From positions 15,840,909 to 15,904,908 of the forward strand of contig OX465116.1 in NCBI GenBank assembly GCA_949987565.1: a stretch of DNA of 64,000 nt, in the 5' to 3' direction. Origin of the DNA: Luidia sarsii (taxonomy: Eukaryota; Echinodermata; Asteroidea; Paxillosida; Luidiidae). A model generated the notes under the pieces. That model saw only the letters and a program-made list of their open reading frames with translations. It searched no databases and was not told the DNA's origin. Position numbers and translations under genes: made by a program. Positions 38,001 to 58,500 of the stretch are shown here, piece after piece. Positions within the stretch are counted from its first letter, which is position 1; every line of letters starts with the position of its first letter.

Positions 38001-39174
38001 TTCCCATGTGACGGTCCATGTGAGCTCTAAAGCTGACTCTGTACGGAGTAGCATAGGAGCAACGATCACACTTGAATTTCTTCTCCTCAGCATGACGACC
38101 CATGTGGGTCTGAAGGTCCTGCTTCCTGGCTGAGCTGTAATCGCATTGCTCACATTTGAATGGTCGAAGCTTGTCATGCTTGGAGCGCTTGTGATGAATG
38201 AGGCTGTGCTTATAGATGCTCTGGAATGAACACTGGTCACACTGGAATGGTTTCTCTGGATCATGTTTCTTAACGTGCGTCATTAAGTCATGTTTGTATG
38301 GAGAGACATAGTCACATTTCTTACAACGGAAGACTTCATCATCACAGAGTTCACCGAGCTTGGCATGTCTTTTAAGGTGGGTTTTGAGGTTGTACTTGAG
38401 CCTCGTTGTGTAGTCGCAATCCATACATTTGAACATTTCTTTGGAACCTATTTTGGCATGGGTCAGTAAGTGTTCCCTGTAGGTATGAAAGCGATGTGTC
38501 TTAAAGCTGCAATTATTACAGGCATACTGTATATTCATTCCGTTATCCTCTGTGTCAGGATTTTCCTCAACACATTCAGAAATATCCTCATCTGTTCCTT
38601 CCTCGTTCTCACATTGCTCATTGTGTGTGTGCAACTTCATCTCTTCAAGTTTGCTGGTACAAAAACTACACTTGTTACAAGTGTACACCGTAGCAAATAA
38701 CTTGTCTTTGTTTTCATTTGGGAATGAGCTTTCCTTCTCTGAGTTACAGCTGACTTCTATGTTTATGATTCTCCCATCTGTCATGTCGGTCTCCAGGGTA
38801 TTCTGAGTTGTGTTATCTAAATCATCATTATCTTCTTGAATACAGATTTTCATATGTGGAGGTTTAGATGAATCCTCGCCTGCTTCTTCTTCTGCTTGTT
38901 CTAGGACCACCTCATCTCGATCCATCAGCTGCAAGTCAGGGGCGTCTTTATTCAGAGATACAGGGACCACATTGGGAGTCTTTTCAAATGGTTCTGGACC
39001 GTCACCTTGGCAATTATTACCATCACCACTCTGCCTTTGATCTTCTGTCTGATTCACTTCAGACGTCTCCTTTATTTCCCGTCGTGCATGTGTTTCATTA
39101 TCCTGCCTACTTCCATCACTTGACTCCATAGCTTCCTGATCCTGATTACCATTTTCCACAATGTTATTGTCCAT
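35088..39174 (-). CDS. C2H2 zinc-finger protein with 14 finger-like motifs
   Basis: Six exons join in phase on the minus strand: 39,174-37,858; 37,465-37,159; 36,656-36,436; 36,319-36,146; 35,732-35,643; 35,243-35,088. The product is 754 aa. Residues 1 to about 165 are acidic and polar without domains. About 14 C2H2 motifs follow, most of the form CxxC(D/S)Y plus a Lys/Tyr-rich helix; the first is irregular, and one (YKCEQEGCDF) has CX3C spacing. The tail after the fingers is acidic, then VQLIDEDGNQV and a Lys-rich stretch before VLGT-stop. Fingers are tightly spaced, mostly without TGEKP linkers, which is common in ZFP64- or REST-type arrays. Nuclear DNA binding is expected from the family; the target and orthology are not determinable here. 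Exon 2 joins the finger begun in exon 1 (SHKQQ/MLNHELKHS). Confidence 0.88.
36850..37110. mobile_element. Foldback-family copy in an intron of the zinc-finger gene
   Basis: TTGCAAACTGCTTACAGACT and AAAATGACC are followed by GGACCTGATGTTTCAATCCT, GGCAGGACC, and the mirrored GGTCCTGTTATGATCGAAAC and ATCAGGCCCTC. An adjacent diverged piece at 36,720-36,795 has GATCCTAGGTCTACAAGG and ACACCAGGCCATCTAA. Both lie in intron 2 (36,657-37,158). Confidence 0.75.
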
Positions 39175-40974
39175 GACTTAGCAATTCTCGTTGTTTGCCA
39201 TATACTGGCGCCACAAATCTGTCAACATGAAATCAGGAAAAAAAATTATCGAAATTTAAAGTCGATTTACCAAGTCTGTCATTTTGTTGTTGAATTGATT
39301 TTCTTCACGAAATAGATGCAGTGATAAATTACATAGGGAAACGAGTATCACGTTTGACCGAACTTCGCCGAAGGTAGCTCGGAATTTCGGATGACATTTT
39401 GCGAGAAATAACTCTGTGAAATGGGGCATTTATGACCCACAAATAGAAACATACGAGTGAATACGGGAGGCATAATATACAGGAGTGATCAAGACTTAGT
39501 TATGGACTTCGTGTTTCTGTTTTACTTAGCGACCAAAACCCATCCGCCATTTTAATTCGTCTGCTCTCGTTGAATTAACGGACAAGAATTACGAACAAAC
39601 AAACATTCCCCAGTAAGGAAGAGACGAACTAAAAGTGTGTCGAATTCTACATCAAAATGAAAAATGAAATGTACCGAACAACATCACAGGAAAAACGAGT
39701 ATTTCTACATTACCTTATAAATCCAAATGGTGACAAATCTCAACAAGTCTTTTTCTGTGGCCGATTTTTAGAGCGGGCAATTTCTAAAAGGTCCCGGATG
39801 AAGGCCTCAAACAAACACATTCAATAAAAGTACGCATGCGCACCAGTTAAGAGTTTGATGACCTTTGACCGATAAACTTGCATCAGCTGTGGAGCGCTTC
39901 ACTCAATCAGTCAATGTGAGTTTTCTATCGTGTATTACTTACTAGAAATAGTAATCATTATTACTAATAGTAATAGTATTAGTATTGCTATTTTCTTTTA
40001 TCATGGACTGTACGTGTGACTGACTTTCACTTTAGTTTCAACGACATTGCTTTGGTTGCATAGGCAACATATGGCATTGCGGATTTTATTGACATAACTC
40101 AGAACTTGATCTTGATTGAAGTTTCAACTTCAAGGCGTACTTCCTGTGAGTGTGAGTTTACATTTGTAATTTACTTACGCAATAGTTCTTTTTCCATACA
40201 TTTTATATTTTTCCGTTTACTGTCATCCAATTACAAATTAGTTTGGAGATGGAGAGCCCCCTGAGAGAAATTAGTTTCATTTGGGCAAATCAGCGGGAGT
40301 CAATTTGATGTTGTTTCTAGTGTTATTATTGCTGTTGTTGTTATTTTTTATTTGTTTTTATTTATTTCTGTTTTCCACTTTAGTCTTGCTTGTGTGTGCT
40401 GTGATGTGAATGCTGTACATCTATCCCGAAAAATAAAATAAATAAATAATTAAATAAAAATAGAAAATAGACAATGAATGATAAATTAGATGGCCTTGCA
40501 TAGACATGTACCTTGTAAACAGGACCTAGACCAGATAGCATTGCCATTTAATTTATGATTGTACGGAAGATGTACACCCTGTTTAATTATGGATTTAATT
40601 AGGCTAGCTACAGTAGGCTAACTGTGTAGCCCTTCCTCCAAATTCCAAAAATGTTAAAAAAGGAGTAAAAGGGCTACAGTTACTGTGGCCTATTTTATTG
40701 AATGTTAGGCCACAATAATGTGAAAGATGTTTTTGTTTGTTTTTGACCAGCTAAAGAGAAGAGGACTGGATTGAGCGAGGAAAAAGATGGCGTAAAGTGT
40801 AATCTCTGAGAATGTGTGGTCCATGTATGAATGTGGTCTGAACTAAGCCTGGGCAAAAAAACCGGGTACCTGAGACCCCACCGACCATGTCGGGTAATGA
40901 ACTTATCCACAGCATGAATTGCATTCCATTTTTTCTTGCTCTAGGAAAAGCTGGCCTTGTGTGGAATACAGAGA
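39175..40974. promoter_or_regulatory. Divergent intergenic region between zinc-finger and SLC19 genes
   Basis: 1.8 kb separates the two start codons, so it must hold both promoters or 5' UTRs. An AT-rich ATAAATA run lies at about 40,430-40,470. No TATA box or initiator could be assigned with confidence, and untranslated first exons cannot be ruled out. Confidence 0.4.
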
Positions 40975-43900
40975 ATGGGTGAAGAAGTGAACAGATGTTG
41001 GGAAATCATGGTGAGTTGCAATGTATTTGAGCCTTGAATACACTCAGGAATTAAACATTAATACCCGTATGGAAAATATTCCAAATAAAATGATGACTTA
41101 TTTGGGACAAAGTTAAAAGGTTGTACATTCACTTATATATAAATGATGTGACTTTTATGCAAAGACATAGTGTTTACAGTGTGTCTGATACCATCATTGT
41201 ACAAAGTATGCATGCACTTGACCATTGTATTTGTAAATGATATGGCATTATCAGATAATGTAAACATTACTTAAGTATGGGTGGATTTCATCTCTTTGTC
41301 TTTATTTACTTTTGTCTGGCAAGTTAGTGGTACTAGGTTAATTATTTCTGAACATTGTAATAATTCATGGTTTTATCTTTGGAGTTTGGATTACACAATG
41401 AAGATTCTATACTATGTTGCATTTTAAACTTGACTTGACTGTAAGACTAGTACCATTAAAATAGGTACATGCCACTGAATCAGGTGGCTCAGAAGCCTGA
41501 CTTGATGTTTCAGGTAATAATGTTAACCAGTGTTACTTAGTTATAGTGGAACCCATCAGCTTAAGTCCAAGATGGAGATCGGGACCAAGACTGAAATTAA
41601 AGAATAACACAATTAAGGAGTCAAGCAAAGTTGTTTTTTGTGTGAGGGATTTTATACGCAACTCTATTTTCAAGTAAACAACATTTGAACAAATAATAGT
41701 CAACTCAAACATAAAGTTGAATGTTGAGTAGGCTACATCACAAATGGCATACAACGGACCCCACACTTAGAACAATGATTAACAAATTAATTTCACGTTT
41801 TGAATAAAGGTTAAAGGTAGTCTTGATGTAAGACCAGGTAGGCCTAAATATTTGAGGCCAAAGGGGTCTGAGACTGAGACCACAGGGTAGTGAGACCGAA
41901 ACTGAGACCAGCAAAAAGTGATCTTGAGATTGAGACCAGTCTCAAAACCTAAAACACCGTTTGAGCTGAGATTTGCCACTGTTTGGGGTCTGGATGAATT
42001 CTGTATGAATGAATGTGTAATTGTGTATCATTTCTTTCTCTTCACTTACCACAGCAATGCAAGGCAGGACCATGTGCCTATTACAAACATGATCACCCAA
42101 GACGTTGGATCCTTGCCACTGTCCTCATCTGCCTCTATGGCTTCTTTAAGTCCATGCGTCCATCAGAACCCTTCTTAACTCCTTACCTGATTGATGTCAA
42201 GAACATCAGTGAGGGTGATCTGAATAATGTCATCTACCCATACTGGACCTACTCTTACATGCTGGCATTAGTGCCCGTCTTCTTGTTTACGGACATCTTG
42301 AGATATAAAGCGGTGATTGTCTTTGAGGGTTTGACCTACATAGGGACCTGGACAATCCTTCTATGGGGTCAGGGAGTGCCTCAGATGATTCTTATGCAGG
42401 TATGTGTTTGTAGTTGCTGATAAGCAGTTTGGAGATAGTGTTTACACTTAGGCTGGTACCTAATTTGTGATGTGCTTTGATCATCTTATAACTGTACCGT
42501 GGATAGGTGTATGTCATCTTTTATGGAGGGCGCCCTCTATTGGTGGTCCAAAATTAGTTGCTCATTGGGCAGATACCTTTTGATAAAACTTACAGAGCTT
42601 AATTTCATAAAGTATTAAAACTATTCTTAAAAAAGTGTAATGTCAGAATCCAAGTAACTGTTGCAGTATTGATTAGCTGAATGATGATGACTAATGTATA
42701 TTTTATTCATAAGTCATTCTTTTAGTCACATTGAGCCTCAACATTTGCCTGATGTTATATATTTGTTGGCATTTTAACTCGATTTGTATTTTGATGAATG
42801 TACCATAATTAAAATTTATATGTAGATTCATTTTGGGTTTGTGTTTTCTCTCTTACAGTGTGTGTATGGACTTGCTACTGCTACAGAAATTGCTTATTAT
42901 TCCTACATCTTTGCCATTGTACCTGAGGAGAAATTCCAGCAAGTTTCCAGTTACACACGATCTGCTCTTCTGACTGGTAACTTCATCGCTGGTGCCTTAG
43001 GACAACTACTGATCTCTCTCAAGGCTGCTTCCTATTTTGGACTCAATATCATTTCAATGATCACCGTTTGCTGCTCGTTAGCTTTAGCTCTTGCTCTTCC
43101 AACCATCACAAGAACTCTTTACTTCCATCGCAGTGGTAGTAAGGATGATGGTGATGGTTGTCCTGCAAATCAAGCGTCTTCAGAGGAGAGTCAGAGAGAT
43201 GAGAGAAATGTTGTTGAGAGGAATAGAAACCTTGAACCTTCAGTTACAGATGCACCTATCAACCCAACATTATACAACACACAGGGACACTCACAAACTA
43301 CTGCCTCCCAGTCTCAGAATTTGAGAGGACTAATAGCTCAGCAGTCAACCACTTGCAAAGATAATTTCATTCATTTGTGGGAGGATTTCAAGAGTTGCTA
43401 TGGTAACTACCATCTGCTGAAGTGGTCCCTATGGTGGGCCTTTGCAACGTGTGGCTACTTCCAAGTTGGGAATTACATCCAGAACTTGTGGGAAATTATT
43501 TACGAGAGGAACAGCGAAGATGGGAGTGAGACTAATGATGTATACAATGGTGCAGTGGAGGCAGTATCAACTCTTGCAGGTATGAGTGGAGTGGTGGATA
43601 CCTGTGCTTAGAGGCAGGTGTCTTGCACTAGCCTTTTTATAACTCATTCAAAGAGCTTATTGAATTTAGACTTTACCTTCCATTCAGCTAGTTAGGCAGA
43701 GGCTGATTTCATCAAACCCATTGTAACTATTGGCCATAGGCTGTGTTAATGTATGACAGTGCTATATAGATTTATCCCAGCTACAATTGGTTATACTTGC
43801 ATTGATTGTGACTGTGAGGCTTTGAGAATTCTTCCTCTGGAGATATAAGGTGCACTTTGTACACCGAACCATCACTAAGGCTTGTTCTATCCAGTGTTAA

Positions 43901-45409
43901 CTTTCACTTTCTGTAAAGTGTCAACTAGGAAATAGACAATCAGTAATTTGATCACAAAATTTGCATAAACCAAAGGGATGATTTTGAAATCAAGGTTGTT
44001 GGACGATGAATTTGAAAAAAATCAGCCAAATATTTTCTTCATTTGAGTTGATAACCACTCACCTTCAACTGATGAACATTTGTGCCTCATTACAAAGTTT
44101 CTTTGTTTTATTTGTAGGAGCTTTGTCTGCGTTCCTCATTATGTTTCTGCATATGAATTGGCGTCTTTTTGGAGAACTCTTACTTGGTGTGATTTCTTTG
44201 ATCCAAGCTGGCCTTCTGGTTGTCATGGGAACAACTAGTAACATTTGGTTGTGCTATGTCTTCTATATTATCTTTCGTTCTTCATATCAACTTGTCATAA
44301 CCATAGCAACGTGAGTTAAACTATATTTATGATAAATTATTAATGCCATTGAAGAAGAAAGATTGCCTGAAATGCGGTATTCCTGTACATTTGTAGAGGT
44401 CATACAAAATGTTGCGGACAGCTTGCTGAATTTTTCAAAGTTAGAGGCCAATTGTCATAGAAACCATCCTCTTTTCTTACAGCAGCTTACAATTTATTGG
44501 AAATGCACATCAAAGTCAGTGATGGCAACATTGGGTCATCTAGCATTTTGACATTTGAATGTTGCAAAAGTAGAGGTTTTTTGAGGTGGTTTTTAACATT
44601 TGTAACGATGGCTAGTGACTTGAGTCAACTGTAATTTATTTATTTGCTGTGTCTCGTGCTAATGAAATATTTGTATGGTATTTGTTTCAGCTACCAGATT
44701 GCTAGGACCCTTGCTCTTGAACGGTATGCTCTGGTGTTTGGTCTGAATATGTTCATTGCATTGACTCTTGGCTCTGCCGTCACATTTGTTGTGGTGGATT
44801 CAAGGACATTGGGTCTTCCTGCTAACAAACAGGTAAGAAACATTCTTTGTCATCGTGCTTGAATTACTTTTCTGTTTGTACGTTTCTTGTACAGTGCCTA
44901 TAACCAAAAGCAAGGCACTCTAGAAATGGAGGATATGATGAAGCTCAGACATTGAGTTGTTGAGTGCAAACCTTTGGGGGTTGCAAAGAAGTACTAAGAA
45001 AATCTTTCTATTTTTGTAATCTATCTTCTATTTACAAGTTGTTTTCTCTTCCTTGTTGCAAACCCTTTGACAATTTGTCATCTATCTTCGATTTACATGT
45101 TGTTTCTCTTGTTGCAAACCCTTTGACAATTTGTAATCTATCTTCGATTTACAAGTTATTTTCTCTTCCCTGTTGCAGTTTATTATCTATGGTGGTTACT
45201 TCTTCACACTTGCTGGTGCATTTCTAGTCAAGGCTGTGTATTCTATCACCAAGTTTGGCTGGAGAGCTGCATGGCAGGAACGGTCTGAGGTCTCATCCAC
45301 AGCTGAGACACATTGTGGTCCAGTGACGATTGTTGGTGATGTCAATGCAAGGAGGAAGAATTACCGACGTTTTGATACTGATAGTGATACTGGGGAAAGT
45401 GATGTATGA
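40975..45409 (+). CDS. SLC19A2-like: SLC19-family vitamin transporter, thiamine-transporter-like
   Basis: Six exons join in phase: 40,975-41,010 (12 codons); 42,055-42,399; 42,859-43,579; 44,118-44,310; 44,691-44,832; 45,179-45,409. The product is 555 aa, somewhat longer than the roughly 500 aa human paralogues because of a long polar loop between TM6 and TM7 (encoded at about 43,130-43,360). Plasma-membrane carriers of this family move thiamine (SLC19A2/A3) or folate (SLC19A1). Diagnostic motifs: [16 protein letters not shown] in TM1, [57 protein letters not shown] and [15 protein letters not shown]. The RPSEPF and [10 protein letters not shown] motifs resemble SLC19A2 and A3 more than the folate carrier. 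Substrate is inferred. A poly(A) signal is at 45,624. Confidence 0.92.
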
Positions 45410-45750
45410 ATATACCAATCAATGCAATAATACACAGCTTGGTGACTGGGGGTTTATTAAAAATTCCATTGCTTTGCTATCTGAGCTATCCTATATTCGT
45501 GCTTCTTAAAACATTCCTCTAAAATGGCATTATTAGGTTATAAATCTAATGCAGTTCTGAGCCTTTCATCTAGTAGTGATAATTGGCTCCTATGAATTTT
45601 AATAATTTTATTTAGATTAAAAAAATAAAGGCAAAACTGAATGGGATCTTTTTATAATTTTATAGTTGAATGCTTTTGACTAGGCTAGCATATCCATCTT
45701 GGCAAAGATTAATTGACTACTGTACATGTATTTGGGAAGGTCACCATATA
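45410..45750. other. 3' flank of SLC19 gene
   Basis: AT-rich 3' UTR and flank with AATAAA at 45,624-45,629. Nothing else was seen. Confidence 0.5.
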
Positions 45751-45752
45751 AA

Positions 45753-45825
45753 GGCTGGATAGCTCAGATGGTGAGAGTGCTTGTGCCTTGATCCAGAGTT
45801 CCCAGGTTCCAGTCCCAGTCCAGTC
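45753..45825 (+). repeat. tRNA-like sequence, probable tRNA-derived SINE head or tRNA relic
   Basis: The ends GGCTGGA and TCCAGTC can pair as a 7-bp acceptor stem. An A-box-like TAGCTCAGATGG and a B-box-like GGTTCCAGTCC sit at tRNA spacing, and the D-arm can form. The anticodon stem and T-stem do not pair well and position 33 is not T, so this is not a working tRNA. No CCA or clear poly(A) tail bounds it. Confidence 0.5.
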
Positions 45826-46440
45826 AAAGTTTTCTTTGACATTTTTCATGGGGAGGTTATTAAATAAACTCCCTTTTTAAAAATGGCAGAGAAAAATTAG
45901 ACTTAATTTGGTTTAATTAATTTGGTTCGAGGTACTATTTGATAAAAAAATATACTTTTCCAAAAATGTATATCAGCCTAAACAACTGAAGATATATTTG
46001 ATAATGAAGTAAATATATAAGATAAATACTGGTTTTGTACACTCAAAGCTGAAATAAAAAAGTGTGTTGAAATGCCAGCCAATATCTCTTGTAGTCTTTA
46101 ATAAATATTGTACTTTGTGATACATATTTTTTCAAAGAAATTCTTACACAAAGATTGAGTTTTACTGATAATATAACTGGCATAATAGGGAGGGGTGTGA
46201 AACCTTGACTTGTTATTTAGCAGACAAAAACAACCAACCATAAAACTCTTAAGCCCTATGATGACATTTTTCTCACTGGCAGATCTTCTCCCAGTTTGAT
46301 ACTCAGAAGGAATCACAAAATTATTGACTGGAAAAAATAAATACATGATGAAGTGAATAATTGAAGTTCTATTGTACAATGTAGTTTCCAAAAGTTGTCT
46401 GATTAGAATTCTATGATTTCAACTATTTTATTTTATACAG

Positions 46441-46515
46441 TTAGTACGTTTCAATCCTAGCAGGACCTTTCCCTCTCTTTGTCTTTGAGAAAGGTCCTGC
46501 TAGGATCGAATCATT
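46441..46515. mobile_element. Foldback-family core upstream of ATG16L1
   Basis: TACGTTTCAATCCTAGCAGG and ACCTTTC are mirrored after a spacer of about 14 bp by TTTGAGAAAGGTCCTGCTAG and GATCGAATC. It lies about 110 bp before the ATG16L1 start codon, so it may fall in the promoter or 5' UTR. Confidence 0.8.
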
Positions 46516-46624
46516 TTCGACTGAGTTGAGCCTGAGGTAAACTTTTTAGGCGGGTGATAATGGCATCGGTGCAATCGCGAGAGGGCGCTGTTGACAGGGA
46601 AGTCCCATTTTTTACAGAATCAAG

Positions 46625-53827
<7,203 letters not shown>

Positions 53828-54558
53828 AGTGTTTGATCTGGTGGCCAGGCTATCTTTGATTAAAGGCAAGATGAACTGCACCTAATTAGTACTACACTCT
53901 TCCTTATCTCAGGAAAATGTATTTGATTGAGAGAAAATCTTTCATGTGTGTAGCATAGAAGGAATTGTGGAACTCAAAATTTGTTTTGAATGTGATTCAA
54001 CAGATGTCAGGGTTACACACATTTCTTACCAAATACAAAGTTAAGTTTACTTTTGGAATGTTCCAGGAAGTTTATATTCCTATGATCAAATAAATCTCTT
54101 ACACAATCTATTCGTTAAGAATCCGTCTACAGCTAAATATAAAAGTAATTCCTATTGGGATTCATGCACCAAAGTTAAAAAGGCCGAAGTTGATGACCTC
54201 TGTTTATTACTTTCCTCTGCTCCAAAATACCTCAAAGAATATTGTGCCATTAATTCAACTTGCAAGGTGAAACTTGATTTTTTTTCTAACCTTTGGACAA
54301 GAGAGGAATGTTTCTTGCCAAGCAGCCTTATTGTATGCGCTAGTTCCTGCAGTATTCATCATGTCATGTAGAAGCTGTTTGTTATGGCATAGCAGAAGTA
54401 TACAGCTCTGTTGTGTAGTGATAGCAATGTGATTGAATGCTGCCTTGAATGGTTTGTGAGGAAGCAAGGTAAGAAGACATCCTTGTGTGTCTTTAAGATG
54501 GAAGTAGACCTCAAGTTAAATAAGACTTAAGACAATGCATGGTGGAAGAACAAAATAC
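53828..54558. other. ATG16L1 3' UTR and flank
   Basis: Follows the TGA at 53,825-53,827, with AATAAA at 54,089-54,094. No other feature was recognised before the palindrome. Confidence 0.55.
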
Positions 54559-54632
54559 AAGAAGGTTTGCGGTAATACCATGGCAAGATCTCTTTAAGAG
54601 ATCTTGCACATGGTATTACCGCAAATCTTCTT
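54559..54632. repeat. Near-perfect 74-bp palindrome downstream of ATG16L1
   Basis: The left arm AAGAAGGTTTGCGGTAATAC continues to GATCTCTT, with its reverse complement following after a 1-nt centre. The roughly 37-bp arms differ by one substitution and one 1-bp bulge. If transcribed, the RNA would form a long hairpin. It could equally be a small foldback element; no target duplication was seen. Confidence 0.85.
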
Positions 54633-55544
54633 TTAGACTTCAAGCTGATATTTCTGGGTTTTTTATTTGATGTTCTTTGATGAGTGGGGCAATGGTCCAA
54701 TTGTTATCATCAGTAAGACACATGGCCTTATCATCATAGATATAAATCTGGCAATGTAAATACCACGCGTTGTTTGTTCCTAAATTGACCTGAATAGTGG
54801 CTGTGAAAGAGATCTTGCTTTTTGATGATGTTATGGGTTGCCTACCTACAAGTGCTCTCAGACGAACTCTGAATGGAATATAGAGTGAATGATTAAACAG
54901 GTGGTTTACGAACAGGTGTATCTTATCTAATATCCGGGATTGTGGATAAACTTGCTTTGCCTTTGCCTATTGTTAGCGCAGGAATATTAACACTTATTAA
55001 CCAATCCAAGTGCCTGGCCCTTAGGATTGAGCTTATAACAAAGATGTTGTAACCAGTGTAGAAACAGACCACCTAACACCAATCATGTACATGTATATAT
55101 AATATCTTGTGGAATAATTTTTTATTAATTTATTTCAATCATACGTTTCTTTTGTACAATGCCATATGTATATTTAGTTTTGATAATTTAAAACAAATAG
55201 GGAATGTATAGAAATAACTTAAAGAATGAAGACAGTTTGTTTGGCATTGATGAATTGCTACACTTTCCAAGAACAAGTGCATCACAGTTTTGATTGATCT
55301 TTAACTTAAGATTACTGAAGGTGGAAGCTCCTCATTCCAATCATTAAATGATGACTTGATCATTTCTTTGGATCACTCTTCACATCTGAAGCTGAAATCA
55401 GAGATCAGTTGAAAATAAAACTAGCTGGAATCACCAGCCTCAGTTGTAGCAGTATTTCATGAAGTTCTGGTTTCAAATCCTTTGCCATTCCTGCAAAGTA
55501 GGAAGACAGAAAATCTTGGTCTTTGTCATCTTTTGTTCACAGTA
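54633..55544. other. Convergent intergenic between ATG16L1 and the CAP gene
   Basis: AT-rich. TTTATT at 55,121 (AATAAA on the minus strand) could be the poly(A) signal of the CAP gene. No gene recognised. Confidence 0.5.
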
Positions 55545-58500
55545 TCAGTTGTAATTGCAACATATGTAGATATAACCTATATTTCCTCGTGTAATGGTTG
55601 CCACCCCGATACCAATCTTGGAATGTTTCTTCCAGGCTGATTCAGTTATGCATACAGACATGGTGTTCCAGGCGTGACGAATGTGACCTGGAATGACAGA
55701 AAGGAAACATTACAACAGCATGTCACTTCTATCTTGAACAAAACTTGCATTGAAACCAAAAGCAATTTGAGGAATCTTTGGGTTGAAGGTTGATGGGAAT
55801 TTACTCTGAATGTGGTCGTGAAATCATGAATATAATTATACTAAGGAAGTCAGCAAGCATGAGGTTCAAAGAAGACTGTTAATGAGGTTTAGATTTGTAT
55901 ATTTCAGGTCATTCTCTAAGCAAGGAGCTTTTGTGTCTTACTTTCACCATTCTTAGTGAATCCATTGTTTTTACCTGGCTTATTGGGATCCGTTTCACCC
56001 TTGTCACACAGAACTGCACCCATTAAGTCTCCTGCAGGAAAACATAATTGATATTAAGTTGACAATAATTATAAGACAGGGAAGAGTAATTGCATGCATG
56101 GAAGGATATCTTGAAGAGTTGGGAGGACAGAGGAATATCTGTGAACGGCACAACAAGAAATGACAGATTCAGAAGAATCAAACTACACTCACCTTTGACC
56201 TCAGTTAATTTGAATGTGTCTGATCCAGCCATGAAGATACTCTCTTGAAAGGAAGGCCTCTTGTTTTTTGGACTCAGGTCGAATTTCTTGGTTTTGGCCA
56301 TGGATTCAGCCCATTTCTGTGAGTACTGCTTGATTTTACTGTCAGCAATTATAGGTGCTATTCCATGCTCCTCTCTGTAGATATTATGCTTCCATAGAAT
56401 CTCACGCCGAATCCTTTCAACAGGTGTCTCTTTGCCAGTTGCAGGTGGTGGAATGTCTTCAGCATTCCGATCTTCATCCTTTTCTTCCAATACTAAAATA
56501 TCTGTAATGCCATCAATCTGTGATAACGAAGCATTGTAAATGCATGCATTCATTTATTGTGAGTAGAGGAAAATACAGTTATTCAAATTTCATAGTCATA
56601 AAATATTAACTGGGTCTCATTTGGTACTCTTATAAGATCAATTTGGGGTTTTACTCACCGGGAGAGGAACATTGTTTTCGAAATTTCCAACCCAGTTGCC
56701 AGGTGGTTCATAGTTGCAACAAATGTAGACATATCCCATTTTCCCTTTTTTGACAGTTGCCATGCCAACGCCAAGCTCTCTGGAGCCCTTCCATACAAGT
56801 TGAGTGAAGTGACCTGTTTTGATGAAGAAAAGTCGACTTTTACTAACTGCACATACTTTAAGATCTACCACATAATTACTACTAAATGCTGACATGATTG
56901 AATTGTCTTTGATCGGAAATGATTGTAAATCTTTGCACCTATTTGTCCGCCGTTCTTCTTCCGTTCACCTGGCTTGTTGTAATCGTAATCCTTGATTTCA
57001 TCGTAGAAAGCAGTAATAGATGTGCCACCTTGAATACAACAGAAAAGCATCACGTTGAAGTCAAGACAACTTCCGGGGGGGGGGAGCTGCACTACTGGGA
57101 GGTGCAATACAATTGGTCTAAGTCTTGCTACTTCAGAGTTGGGCTGCATGTATTTTTCTTGACGTACATTTTGTGAAACCTTTCTAATATATATTTGGTT
57201 ATGACATGGTTTTCAATATTGTTACTTTATGATGCGAGTGTAGAATGAAGGTTGTTTTATTGAGAATTATTTCATCTTGCAAAGTTTGAGGATATGACTT
57301 TTGAGGGTCTATTCCTGGAAGATTTATTTCGTCAAGGGCAAGGCACTCCTAGGATCCAAGTGTCGGGCCCTGTATTTTGTGTTTTATAATCCGGACGTTG
57401 TAGCCAATGGAAGTTGGCATCATTTAGGAATTAGTTTCACTTTAATTTTAAGAGAAAACAAATCATAGCCCAGCTGAAGAAAAAAACTCGATGAGATGGA
57501 ACCACTTTCGTACTCACCTTTGATGTTTGCAATCTTGAATTCTGAGGATCCTGAATAGTAGATATTTTCTCCATAATTGGGCCGACTCTTACTCGGACTG
57601 TGCTCGAATTTCTGTGTCTTGGCCATTTTGTCTGCCCATTTCTGTGAATATTGATTAATCTTCTTGTTGAGAACGAGCGGTGGCACTCCATGCTTCTCTC
57701 TGTATATATTATGCATCTCTAAAGCTTCTCGCCTTACACGTTCAAGTGTATTCTCCTTTTTGGACGTTGTCGCTCCATCTTCTGAGACAAGGACAGCAGA
57801 TGGTTTGTCCTCAAGGGCTGCCGCCTTTGTTCCTTTGGTCCGTGAGCTGGAGTCAGTGTTTTCTTCTTGAGATCGGTGGTTTGATTCGGATGCTGGAGAG
57901 ATTTCCTTTCCACCGTCTCTTGTCTCATGGTTTGAGGCTGATTCCTGACACTGACTTGGTCCAGGCGAGTCGACAGGCTCCGATCTTGGAGGTTCCGATT
58001 CAATGGGTTCACATTCTTTAAGTTTCGATCCTTCGGATTGTGGCTCAATAGGTGCTAGCTGTGATTCGATAATTCCAGACTCTTGTGATTCTCTTGGTTT
58101 TACAGGCCCGTTAGGTTCAGTAACTACGGGTTCAGTTCTTACTAGTGGGGATTTTTTAGGTTCATTTTCTGTAGGGTTTTCTGAGACTAGAAGTGAATCA
58201 TCTGTAGGTTCATTTTCTTCAGTTTCAGATTTGTTGGGTGCAACCTCAAAGGCTACAAAGTCTGTAGGCGCAGATCTTGTTTGCACAGACCCTACCACTT
58301 CTACTTTGACAGGTTGAAATTCTGCCCTGAATTCTTGTCCACTTTCTTTTCTTATGACGTCACTGATCGCGTCATCATGACGTAAATCTGTAAGGTTTGG
58401 TTGTGGGTCTTGGCTGTGACGCTTTGATGATTGCGATGAGATCGCCACCATTGCCTCGATGTCAGTTTGTGTTTCAGATAGAAGCGATACTTTCCTGTCG

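Noticed and set aside
45753..45825. Functional tRNA gene
   Set aside because: Anticodon and T stems do not pair and the base before the anticodon is not T.
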